The notes under the pieces are model-generated. The model made no database searches, had not been told where the DNA came from, and was given only the letters and a program-made list of their open reading frames with translations. Positions 32,518 through 40,232 of a stretch of DNA of 42,343 bases are shown piece by piece (the first letter of the stretch is position 1; every line of letters starts with the position of its first letter). The DNA comes from Paenibacillus montaniterrae (GTDB lineage: Bacteria > Bacillota > Bacilli > Paenibacillales > Paenibacillaceae), in NCBI RefSeq assembly GCF_018403185.1, contig NZ_BOSE01000018.1:1-42343 (forward strand), written 5' to 3'. The translations under genes were made by a program, and so were the position numbers.

Positions 32518-34323
32518 GTGATGAAAAACTCCGCTATAACACGCATCGTAAACCAAATGTCTATAAAATACAAATTATTTTTTATCTTGTTATTGATTTC
32601 AATCATCCCGCTTATACTGGTCAGCTATGCATCGATCAGCTATATGACAAGCTCGAGCAATAGCTATTCTACAAATCTTTCCAGACAGCATATCAGCTTT
32701 GTCAGCAATGATTTGAACAGCTACTTTACGCAGATGCAATATTCCTTTGAAGGGCTGGTCAATCATACCAGCTTTCAGCGCTTTACCGGGACGGACAGGC
32801 AGGATCTCGCCCAGCAATCGTCGGACATTATTGAATTTCGCTCGCTCATTTCCAATGCGATGCAGTTTTATCCGGAAATATTAGGCGTGCTTTATTTGGA
32901 CAAGCAAAACAAAACCTATTTTCAAACGAATCAAAAAACGCTTGACGCATCGTTTAATTTTAAAGCGGATACATTGTACAGCAGCATTTATCAGTTGGAG
33001 AGTAATCAGCTTTTGCCGCCTCATCCGATGAATTATGTGCTCTATGCCAAGGACTCTATTTTTTCTTATGTATGGCCAATTGTCAATTTGCATAATGGCG
33101 ATATTACGTCTTGGCTGATGATAGAAATTAAAGCAGAAAAAATATTCAATATATTGGAAAATGAGCACGGGCAAGCTGGTCAGCTTTATTTGTACTACAA
33201 GCCGGCTCAGCGGCTATATCAGTCCTCCGAGCTTGATGTGGAGGCGCAGCTAGCCGAACGGTTTAAGCAAGCCTATGCCGAGCAAGACAATAAGCAGCAA
33301 ACGTTTTATTTTACTAGCCAGAACCAAACCTACGAGGCATCCATTTCCTCCCTGTTTGATGAAAATTGGGAGCTGGTCTGGATTGCCAACCGTGCCGATA
33401 TAAAGCAAGGGGTCGCCAAGGCGATTCAGGCAACGATGATCATCGCATTTGTCAGCCTGGTCCTTGCTGTCATTATCGCATTTCCTAGCATGAACACTGT
33501 TGTTAAACCGTTAAGCAGGCTGAAGAAAGGGATGGAAAAGCTGAGCCGGGGCATTTACACGCCTATTGCCAATACGGCCAGGTCCGATGAAATCGGCTAT
33601 CTGGTGCACAGCTACAATCGAACGATTCATAAACTGGAGGAAATGGAGCAGCAGGTTTATCGCGCTCAGCTGCGTGAGAAGGAGCATGAAATTTTGCAGT
33701 TGCAGGCCCAGATCAACCCGCACTTTGTATTTAATACGCTGGAGACGATCGATTCCTATGCAGCACGCAACAACGGCGATGCCGTCAGCGATATGGTGCT
33801 GTCACTGTCACGCATGATGCGGCATACGGTCAGCAATAACAGCTCGTGGACGACGTTAAGAGAAGAGGTTGATTATATTCGCCACTTTATGAATATTCAC
33901 TACTATCGACATCATCAGCATGTCAACGCTGAGCTTGATATTGATGATCAGGTGCTGGAGGAGCGAATTATGAAAATGAGCATCCAGCCGTATATTGAAA
34001 ATTCCTTCAAGTATGCCTGGACGCCAAGCATGACACCTGAGCAGTTTAAGCTAACTGTACGCGCGCAAAAGCTGGGCGACAAGCTGAAAATCGAAATTAA
34101 AGATACGGGGATCGGCATGCCTGAGCCGATTATGCAGCATATGCAGCAGCTGATCGAGGCAAAGGGAGAGCTGCAGAACGAGTATTTCAACAAGCATACG
34201 GGTATTTACAATGCATACCGCCGCTTTGTGTTAACCTATGGCGCTGAAGGTGAGTTTATACTTGAGAGCTCGCCTGGACAAGGCACGCAAATTATTTTGA
34301 TTATACCGCTGCAGCTTCCCTAA
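32518..34323 (+). CDS. YesM-type membrane sensor histidine kinase
   Basis: 601 residues, GTG or next-codon ATG start behind AGGAG. First membrane helix about 20-42, a large extracellular sensor region to about 300, a second helix about 304-325, a HAMP linker, then the His_kinase module with phospho-acceptor His402 (QINPHFVFNTLETID) and an ATPase domain with IENSFKYAW (N box) and DTGIGM (G1). This class pairs with YesN regulators and senses sugars, sometimes through a binding protein. Its partner is the divergent gene at 31025-32422. Confidence 0.93.
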   Translation: MMKNSAITRIVNQMSIKYKLFFILLLISIIPLILVSYASISYMTSSSNSYSTNLSRQHISFVSNDLNSYFTQMQYSFEGLVNHTSFQRFTGTDRQDLAQQSSDIIEFRSLISNAMQFYPEILGVLYLDKQNKTYFQTNQKTLDASFNFKADTLYSSIYQLESNQLLPPHPMNYVLYAKDSIFSYVWPIVNLHNGDITSWLMIEIKAEKIFNILENEHGQAGQLYLYYKPAQRLYQSSELDVEAQLAERFKQAYAEQDNKQQTFYFTSQNQTYEASISSLFDENWELVWIANRADIKQGVAKAIQATMIIAFVSLVLAVIIAFPSMNTVVKPLSRLKKGMEKLSRGIYTPIANTARSDEIGYLVHSYNRTIHKLEEMEQQVYRAQLREKEHEILQLQAQINPHFVFNTLETIDSYAARNNGDAVSDMVLSLSRMMRHTVSNNSSWTTLREEVDYIRHFMNIHYYRHHQHVNAELDIDDQVLEERIMKMSIQPYIENSFKYAWTPSMTPEQFKLTVRAQKLGDKLKIEIKDTGIGMPEPIMQHMQQLIEAKGELQNEYFNKHTGIYNAYRRFVLTYGAEGEFILESSPGQGTQIILIIPLQLP

Positions 34324-34345
34324 TGGGCTGCTCGAATAAAAAGAA

Positions 34346-34381
34346 AAGGCATAGCTGTGAAAGATCCTGCAGCTATGCCTT
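34346..34381. terminator. Convergent terminator, kinase and acetyltransferase genes
   Basis: AAGGCATAGCTG (34346-34357) pairs with CAGCTATGCCTT (34370-34381), a perfect 12-bp stem. The minus strand continues TTCTTTTTATT. Confidence 0.8.
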
Positions 34382-34400
34382 GCTATAAATATAATGGCCG

Positions 34401-34826
34401 TTATCCGCTAACAATACTTAATTTTTGAAAAGAGCGAATAAAATCAGTCGTTGCAAATCCCAGGGATTCAAATAGCTTGAAGATAGGCTCATTGTATTCG
34501 TCAGCAGTCACGTAGATTTTTGAAACTTTCTTTTGATCGAAGCGCTGCTTTAATGCGTGAACGAGTTCTTTATCTATCCCTTGCTGTTGATAGTTTTGTG
34601 CAATTGCAATTCGATAATAGTAGCCTTTATTATTATCGATAGTACCTATGATGACGCCAACAATTTGCTCGTCTGCCTCGGCTACGATGACAAGGTCGCT
34701 GTCCCAGCCTAATTGACGGCTAAAGGCGACCAGTGTTTGCTCACATGCTTCCTCAGAAAGAACCTCTTCAAAAAGCTCCTTGATGCTGCGATAATCTGCC
34801 AATTGAATCGAACGTACATTCATCAT
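34401..34826 (-). CDS. GNAT family N-acetyltransferase
   Basis: 141 residues. Acetyl-CoA-dependent acetyltransferase fold: N-terminal VRSIQLADYRSIKELFEEV, a central LVIVAEADEQIVGVIIGTID and the acetyl-CoA loop YYYRIAIAQNYQQQGIDKELV, where the usual RxxGxG pattern is QQQGID, so the loop is slightly unusual. The C-terminal YNEPIFKLFESLGF is typical. The target of acetylation is unknown. It is a single leftward gene, with a cre-like site 116 bp upstream. Confidence 0.85.
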   Translation of the reverse strand: MMNVRSIQLADYRSIKELFEEVLSEEACEQTLVAFSRQLGWDSDLVIVAEADEQIVGVIIGTIDNNKGYYYRIAIAQNYQQQGIDKELVHALKQRFDQKKVSKIYVTADEYNEPIFKLFESLGFATTDFIRSFQKLSIVSG

Positions 34827-34941
34827 TTACACCTACTTCTAAAAGATCAGTACCCAAAGATAATACGACAAATTCTTGTAAAATCCTTGCCCAATAGACA
34901 TATTATATATTGAAAATACGCGAAATAACAAACATTTTTAT

Positions 34942-34955
34942 TGTAAGCGCTTATA
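34942..34955. promoter_or_regulatory. cre-like CcpA site
   Basis: TGTAAGCGCTTATA matches the Bacillales cre consensus TGWAARCGYTWNCW at 13 of 14 positions. It lies upstream of the acetyltransferase gene and far from sodA, so its target is unclear. Confidence 0.45.
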
Positions 34956-35176
34956 TTGAACGATTATATCCTCGATTTTTGTCAATAATGAATAAATTGT
35001 AGTCGCCTATTGATAATAAAACGAACGTTGCCAAATGGTCTAGTTTTTCCGATTGAAATTGTAAAAAGAGGGAGCAAGAGTACTGCGTCGAATAGCAAAC
35101 TAGCAAGAAATGTTGCGAGAAACAGATTGCAATTTCCCACCCAGCATATGGCTCGCTCAATACTAGCATATCAGGC

Positions 35177-35299
35177 TTGGTTCAGCATGTTGTTAATCAT
35201 GGAACCTATCATCGTGGCAACCTAACAGCTATGCTGCGGCAGCTCGGCCATAGCGGCACGCCTACTGATTATGCCTTTTATTTGTACGTGGATGAATAA
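35177..35299 (+). pseudogene. DinB-like family C-terminal fragment
   Basis: In one frame the stretch reads LVQHVVNHGTYHRGN, then LTAMLRQLGHSGTPTDYAFY and ends in VDE before TAA. HVVNHGTYHRG is the metal-binding C-terminal motif of DinB/YfiT-like proteins. No upstream part of the family could be recognised in any frame, and no start or ribosome binding site fits, so I read it as a remnant. The rest of 34827-35366 holds no gene. Confidence 0.6.
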
Positions 35300-35366
35300 A
35301 AATGAGCTTGCAAAGCAACACTGTCCAATGGGAACGAAATTACACCAGACTTTTTAAACATCTATG

Positions 35367-35395
35367 TTGCTTTATTCCATCAAATCGGTGATAAT
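35367..35395 (+). promoter_or_regulatory. Promoter of sodA
   Basis: TTGCTT (35367-35372) and GATAAT (35390-35395) are 17 bp apart, about 42 bp before the start codon. Confidence 0.6.
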
Positions 35396-35436
35396 AAATA
35401 GAGTAACTACATATTTCAAATTGGAGGTTATTGCAA

Positions 35437-36045
35437 ATGGCACATCAATTACCAGCTTTACCTTATGCACACAATGCGCTTGAGCCGCACATCGATGCTT
35501 TGACTATGGAAATCCATCATGGTCGTCATCATAATACTTATGTAACAAACCTTAACGCTGCTTTGGAATCTGCTCCTGAGCTGCAAGACAAATCTGTTGA
35601 AGAGCTAATTGCTAATCTTGACAGCGTGCCTGAAGCAATCCGTACTGCAGTTCGCAACAACGGTGGCGGACATGCTAACCACAGCCTGTTCTGGGAAACA
35701 ATCGGCCCTAACGGCGGCGGCGAGCCAACTGGCAAGCTTGCAGAAGCAATCAATAGCAAATTCGGCAGCTTTGAAAACTTCAAGGCTGAGTTTGCAAAAG
35801 CAGCTACAACTCGTTTCGGCAGCGGCTGGGCATTCCTGGCTGTAAACAATGGCGAAATTGAAGTATACAGCTTGCCTAACCAAGACAGCCCAATTATGGA
35901 AGGTAAAACACCTGTCCTTGGTCTGGATGTATGGGAGCATGCTTACTACTTGAACTATCAAAACAAACGCCCTGACTACATTGCAGCATTCTGGAACGTA
36001 GTAAACTGGGATGAAGTTGGCAAACGCTACGAAGCAGCTCTTTAA
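35437..36045 (+). CDS. sodA: Superoxide dismutase, Mn/Fe type
   Basis: 202 residues from the ATG at 35437, 9 bp after GGAGG. The enzyme turns superoxide into hydrogen peroxide and oxygen in the cytoplasm. Metal ligands are His27 (MEIHHGRHH), His82 (HANHSLFWETIG), Asp164 and His168 (DVWEHAYYLNYQN). The family signature near GSGWAFLAV and the length are normal. The manganese form is most likely in this group, though iron cannot be excluded from the sequence. Monocistronic, with a clear promoter and terminator. Confidence 0.96.
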   Translation: MAHQLPALPYAHNALEPHIDALTMEIHHGRHHNTYVTNLNAALESAPELQDKSVEELIANLDSVPEAIRTAVRNNGGGHANHSLFWETIGPNGGGEPTGKLAEAINSKFGSFENFKAEFAKAATTRFGSGWAFLAVNNGEIEVYSLPNQDSPIMEGKTPVLGLDVWEHAYYLNYQNKRPDYIAAFWNVVNWDEVGKRYEAAL

Positions 36046-36075
36046 TAAGCGGCTTCGCGCAAAGCGATAAATAAT

Positions 36076-36131
36076 AAGAGCTTGTTCAGATGGTCGGTTT
36101 TCACTGACTTTCCGGGCAAGCTCTTTTTTAT
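36076..36131 (+). terminator. Terminator of sodA
   Basis: AAGAGCTTG (36076-36084) pairs with CAAGCTCTT (36117-36125), followed by a T run on the plus strand. Confidence 0.88.
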
Positions 36132-36235
36132 TTTTACATGATTTTGGAACGGGTACAGGAACCCAATTTAAGCATTTGGCATAAGCTACTGCAGGACGAA
36201 TGCCTAATATACTCGTAAAGGAGTTTGAATACTTA

Positions 36236-37117
36236 ATGAGTAATGAACATGAACAACTGTATGCTCAACCTGATTCAGAATCATTTGAATATCGTGAAGC
36301 GTTAAGCACTTCACCAGTCGTTGTGCCTGTTCCTCCTGTTTTCGGTCCGCTTGGGGCCGGTCCATGGGGACCTGGACCTTGGGGTGGTCCCGGACCTTGG
36401 GGTGGACCTGGACCTTGGGGTGGACCTGGACCCTGGGGTGGACCTGGACCTTGGGGGCCTGGACACGGGCCAGGACCTTGGGGACCTGGGCCTTGGGGAC
36501 AGCCGTTAATCGGAACGATCCCAGTTCCAGCTGTTCCCCGCGAGCAATATGATCATCTTGCTCCTGAATGGCAGCACCATGAAACTGGAGAAGAATTTGC
36601 AGAGGAAAGACCTACTGACGGACATGGTCATGAGCATGGACATGAGCATGGATCCTGGGGACACGGACCTTGGGGGCCTGGACCTTGGGGGCACGGGCCT
36701 TGGGGACCCGGACCTTGGGGTGGTCCCGGACCTTGGATTGGGCCTGGGCCTTGGGTTGGTCCTTGGGGCGGACCTTGGGGACCTGGGCCAGTAATACCTC
36801 TGCCACTTCCTATTCCTATAGGCGGACCTAGAACTCAGGACATTTTTATTAATATTGACGGTGGTACTGCTTATCCGAATGCCACAAGCACTTATCGACT
36901 TGCCTATCAGCCAGGCCTGTCAGTATACGATGCACTAAACAGCACAGGTGTTATTCAGCTGTCTCCACAAGGTCAAATCCTGGTTGTTAGCGGCGTAGTC
37001 ATTGACGACAATGTAGACTATTCTATGCACTTGAACAGCCGTATGCTACCAACTTCGATGATTAATCATCAGTTGGGGCCTAGTGATCATATTACAATTG
37101 AACTTATCTACTACTAA
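36236..37117 (+). CDS. Gly/Pro/Trp-rich repeat protein with DUF4430-like end
   Basis: 293 residues from the ATG at 36236, 12 bp after AAAGGAG; an alternative ATG at 36200 behind AGGA would add 12 residues. No signal peptide is seen. Two blocks of GPGPWG/GGPGPWG repeats flank a His/Glu-rich segment (GHGHEHGHEHG). The last 90 residues are non-repetitive (IFINIDGGTAYPN, LAYQPGLSVYDALNSTG, LGPSDHITIELIYY) and resemble the small beta-grasp DUF4430 fold. The function is unknown. Such low-complexity proteins in spore formers are often spore-coat or surface components, but this is a guess. A 170-bp repeat starts 7 bp after the stop. Confidence 0.75.
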   Translation: MSNEHEQLYAQPDSESFEYREALSTSPVVVPVPPVFGPLGAGPWGPGPWGGPGPWGGPGPWGGPGPWGGPGPWGPGHGPGPWGPGPWGQPLIGTIPVPAVPREQYDHLAPEWQHHETGEEFAEERPTDGHGHEHGHEHGSWGHGPWGPGPWGHGPWGPGPWGGPGPWIGPGPWVGPWGGPWGPGPVIPLPLPIPIGGPRTQDIFINIDGGTAYPNATSTYRLAYQPGLSVYDALNSTGVIQLSPQGQILVVSGVVIDDNVDYSMHLNSRMLPTSMINHQLGPSDHITIELIYY

Positions 37118-37123
37118 GAGGAA

Positions 37124-37292
37124 ATTTAAAAAGCTCGACTTTGATTACGATGCAATGCTTCGTAGTTTACTCGACATCGAATATGTGACGCTACCGAAAA
37201 CTGCGGTGCTCACGTAGTTAGTGCCTACGCTGCGCTCCTCGTTTTCTAGTATCGTCCCATCTTCTCGGTACTGAAAGCCGAGCTTTTTAAAT
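37124..37292. repeat. 170-bp inverted-end repeat, reverse copy
   Basis: Ends ATTTAAAAAGCTCGACTTT and AAAGCCGAGCTTTTTAAAT (37274-37292) are inverted complements. The inside carries CGGTGCTCACGTAG and CTACGCTGCGCTCCTCG, so it is reversed relative to the copies at 25613 and 42043. It begins 7 bp after a stop codon. Confidence 0.85.
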
Positions 37293-37308
37293 CTTGATTT
37301 GAAGTGAA

Positions 37309-37436
37309 ATTTAAAAAAGCTCGACTTTGATTACGATGGTTTGCGTTGCAGCGTAGTCGACGGCGAATCTTGAATGCTAGCGAAAACTCTGGTGCTCACG
37401 TAGTTAGTGCCTACGATGTGCTCCTTGTTTTCTAGG
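37309..37436. repeat. 170-bp repeat, truncated reverse copy
   Basis: A second copy 16 bp after the first, with the left end (37309-37328) and internal GGTGCTCACGTAG, but lost after TTTTCTAGGGCGG, so the right end is missing. Confidence 0.8.
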
Positions 37437-37451
37437 GCGGACTAAGTAAAA

Positions 37452-37491
37452 AAGGGACGCGTCTGGTGTTAGTACCCAGAAAGCGTCCCTT
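37452..37491 (-). terminator. Terminator of the serine protease gene
   Basis: AAGGGACGC (37452-37460) pairs with GCGTCCCTT (37483-37491), with CTGG/CCAG inside, and a run of T on the minus strand. Confidence 0.88.
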
Positions 37492-37500
37492 GCCTTGCTC

Positions 37501-38613
37501 TTATTGCAGATACTTTGCTTTGCTGCTTAGCAGCTTTAATTGGTCGTCATCGTAGCCGACTCGGAATGTTATTTGCTGCTTGACGAATTTATAAGCACCT
37601 TCCATTCTTTCGTCAGCAGATAGGACGACCGTAACCATCGCTTCTTCCTCATTAAGCGAAATATGCTCATCATCAATTGAGATGTTGCGCATATGAATAT
37701 AGCTGTCACGAAATTTCACGTAGCTGATGCCTTCCTGCCAATCTGCACCTAGCAGTGAATAGGCATATACATAGTCGCCAATATTTATCGCATCGTAAAA
37801 ATGCTTCACTAAATAGCTGGCAAGCTGATCAAGCGGCTGCTTTTCTTCCTCCGACACATGCTCATCATCTGTGAGTGAGATGCCTGGCAGCATCGTCATC
37901 GGCTCCTTTGACCAGCCTTCGATTAGAGGCAGCACATTGACGATTGGAATACTGAAGCCGATTGAGCTGTTTTCCAAACCGGCAGAGTTAATGCCCAGCA
38001 CTGAGCCGGATGTTGTATCGACAAGCGGACCGCCGCTGTTGCCATGCGAGATTGGCGTAGAAATTTGATATAGATCATTGTACGTGTATGGAGATATTTG
38101 CAAGCTGCGGCCAACTCCGCTAATAATGCCAGTCGTAACTGTGTTATGTAACCCTAAAGGACTGCCGACAGACAGCACCTCGTCGCCGACACTAGCCTTT
38201 TCGAATTTTACAAGGGACAGGCCGCCGCCCCCTGCCAGCTCGGGAACACGTACTACTGCAACATCCACTTCAGTACTAATGCCAATCACCTCTCCCGCAA
38301 GCTCGCGGGCATCAGCTGTTTTCACACGTACATGCCTAACACCCGATACAACATGGGCATTCGTAATTAAATCACCCTGATCATTATATAAAAATCCTGA
38401 TCCTTGATTGCCGCTATCCGTCTCAATCATGACGACATATTTTTGAGTTTCAAAAATAATATCCTTCAGCGATTTGTTTTTTTCGCCTACAGCAATTAAT
38501 GGCGCTCCATTCAGCTGCTTCGGCACAATCTCCTTTAGCTCAGCGTACGCAATTACTCCTCCGCCGAGCATTAAGAAAATTCCGAGAATGACCAGTATCG
38601 CTCGCCAGTTCAT
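37501..38613 (-). CDS. Membrane-anchored trypsin-like serine protease (HtrA-like)
   Basis: 370 residues from the ATG at 38613 behind GGGGGAG. One N-terminal membrane helix (about 5-24) anchors an extracellular S1C-type protease domain with His87 (ITNAHVV), Asp118 (EVDVAVVRV) and Ser193 (HGNSGGP). Unlike HtrA/DegP there is no PDZ domain; the C-terminal 120 residues look like an NTF2-like or similar small alpha/beta domain (LASYLVKHFYDAINIGDYVYAYSLL). Expected role: quality control of exported proteins. It follows the zinc-ribbon gene by 80 bp on the same strand, so the two are probably one operon. Confidence 0.88.
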   Translation of the reverse strand: MNWRAILVILGIFLMLGGGVIAYAELKEIVPKQLNGAPLIAVGEKNKSLKDIIFETQKYVVMIETDSGNQGSGFLYNDQGDLITNAHVVSGVRHVRVKTADARELAGEVIGISTEVDVAVVRVPELAGGGGLSLVKFEKASVGDEVLSVGSPLGLHNTVTTGIISGVGRSLQISPYTYNDLYQISTPISHGNSGGPLVDTTSGSVLGINSAGLENSSIGFSIPIVNVLPLIEGWSKEPMTMLPGISLTDDEHVSEEEKQPLDQLASYLVKHFYDAINIGDYVYAYSLLGADWQEGISYVKFRDSYIHMRNISIDDEHISLNEEEAMVTVVLSADERMEGAYKFVKQQITFRVGYDDDQLKLLSSKAKYLQ

Positions 38614-38693
38614 AGCTCTCCCCCTCAACCTTTCATGCTGCTGCTTGCTTATCATTCTCTGTATAGCTTTTATTGTACATGGTAAGCAATCGC

Positions 38694-39977
38694 TTATTCC
38701 AGGCTCCACGTTCCTTCAATAATTTCCAGCTTCAGCTCTTCCTCATATTCGATTTCTTCCGGCAGCGTTACGGAAAAGGTCATACCTTCGCCTGATGCGA
38801 CATAGTCTGGCGTCACGCCAATTTTGCCGCTGCCAATGACTGCACCCTCTCCATTCACAATTTCATAGCTTAAGGAGACATTAAAGATCGCGCGAGTGGC
38901 TACGTTTTTCAAATGAGCAACAACGACGATATCTCCCAGCTCATTCATAACCTTCTCAAATTCGATCAGCTCAACTGCTGCCGTCTGATTAATATAATCC
39001 TCTGCAGCAGCCTCCTCCATTGCGCGTTGAATTCGCTGCTCCTCCGCTAAAGCATAGGAAGCCTGCTCCTGCTTCACCTTTTGCTTCAGCTCCATCAAAA
39101 TGTCATCGCCGCGCACCCATCCCAACGCTTCGTCAGTAATGGTAAGCGCTGCTGTATAACGCTTGCGTTCAAGCAGCTTATTAACTTCCGCGGTTGCAGT
39201 TGTGCGTATGCGATCGGTAATTTGCTCCTTTAAAGTCGTTGCTTCTTTCCCAATCAAGCCGTTCGCAACGTTAAGCAAATTGCCAAGATCCTCAATTGTA
39301 CCAAGCTTGGACAATTCATTTGTCAAGCTCAATATCGTATATTTCATATTCAATTCCTCAAGCCGCTCGCGATGTCGGTCAAATACAGGCTCCTTAAAGC
39401 CTTTAAGCTCCTGTCGCAGCTCCTCCAGCTGAGCCTCAGCCTCCGACTCCTTCCCGGATACAATCGTTTGTTCCAGCTCGTCCCCCATCCGTTCGATGCG
39501 AATGGCGTGGTAAACCATATTTTCATCCTGCGCCAGTGCTGCGAAATTGGGCCGCAATGTAATAGCCTCCTGCAATAAGCCGAGCGACTCCTCGTAATTG
39601 CCAGCCAGCGCCTCCACCTTAGCCATCGACTGCAGGTTTAACACCTCTTCGTTAATATCCAGCTCTACCTTGTAAAAATGAAACAACAATCCCGAAATTA
39701 ATGAAAATAATAAAATAAAACCGACTGTAGCTTTTAAAGCAAAATTGCTGTTTCTACGCTTCACATGTTGTTTTTCCACTTCTCCACTTGCCGCAACCAA
39801 ATCTTGAGCTGCTTCTTGTGCCGCAGCTTGCTCATCTGCGGGGAGCTTATGTGTATCATCAGGCCAAATTCCGACCTTTTGTATTCCAGTTATGTTGTGC
39901 TGAAGCAATTTTCTTCCGCATTGGCTACAGTATATAGCATCCTCAGCAAAGCTTCTTTGACAGTGATGACAATACAC
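38694..39977 (-). CDS. Zinc-ribbon membrane protein with coiled-coil outer domain
   Basis: 427 residues, GTG start 10 bp after GGAGG. An N-terminal zinc ribbon has Cys3, Cys6, Cys17 and Cys20 (MYCHHCQRSF and YCSQCG). A membrane helix lies at about 79-102, followed by a long helical region with tetratricopeptide-like pieces (NYEESLGLLQEAITLRPNFA and KRYTAALTITDEALGW). A C-terminal beta domain has the FxAM-like pattern GDIVVVAHLKNVATRAIFNVSLSYEIV. The function is unknown. Context with the adjacent protease suggests an envelope role. Confidence 0.75.
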   Translation of the reverse strand: MYCHHCQRSFAEDAIYCSQCGRKLLQHNITGIQKVGIWPDDTHKLPADEQAAAQEAAQDLVAASGEVEKQHVKRRNSNFALKATVGFILLFSLISGLLFHFYKVELDINEEVLNLQSMAKVEALAGNYEESLGLLQEAITLRPNFAALAQDENMVYHAIRIERMGDELEQTIVSGKESEAEAQLEELRQELKGFKEPVFDRHRERLEELNMKYTILSLTNELSKLGTIEDLGNLLNVANGLIGKEATTLKEQITDRIRTTATAEVNKLLERKRYTAALTITDEALGWVRGDDILMELKQKVKQEQASYALAEEQRIQRAMEEAAAEDYINQTAAVELIEFEKVMNELGDIVVVAHLKNVATRAIFNVSLSYEIVNGEGAVIGSGKIGVTPDYVASGEGMTFSVTLPEEIEYEEELKLEIIEGTWSLE

Positions 39978-40142
39978 TTTCGCTCAGCCTCCACCCTTTT
40001 TCTACTCGTAATCTATATTCTACCCTAAATAGCCTGCGTTCTCCATTTCAAAAATAACCCAACTGTCATAAATGGTTCTTTTTTCCTGTTTATTTAAATC
40101 CTTTATCTATATACGGTAAAATAGGCATAAAAGTTTATAAAA

Positions 40143-40181
40143 AAAATCCTGCTAGAGAATTTTTTTCTCTAACAGGATTTT
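40143..40181 (-). terminator. Terminator after araB
   Basis: AAAATCCTG-C-TAGAGAA (40143-40159) pairs with TTCTCTA-A-CAGGATTTT (40165-40181), one mismatch. A long T run follows on the minus strand. Confidence 0.85.
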
Positions 40182-40213
40182 TGAAGTAGGATAAATGTAT
40201 CTTATAAGTGAGT

Positions 40214-40232
40214 GTTCAAAAAGCTCGGCTTT
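40214..40232. repeat. Solo end of the 170-bp repeat at the araB stop
   Basis: GTTCAAAAAGCTCGGCTTT equals the left end of the 170-bp element, but no body or right end follows. Bases 40231-40232 are part of the araB stop codon. Confidence 0.75.
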
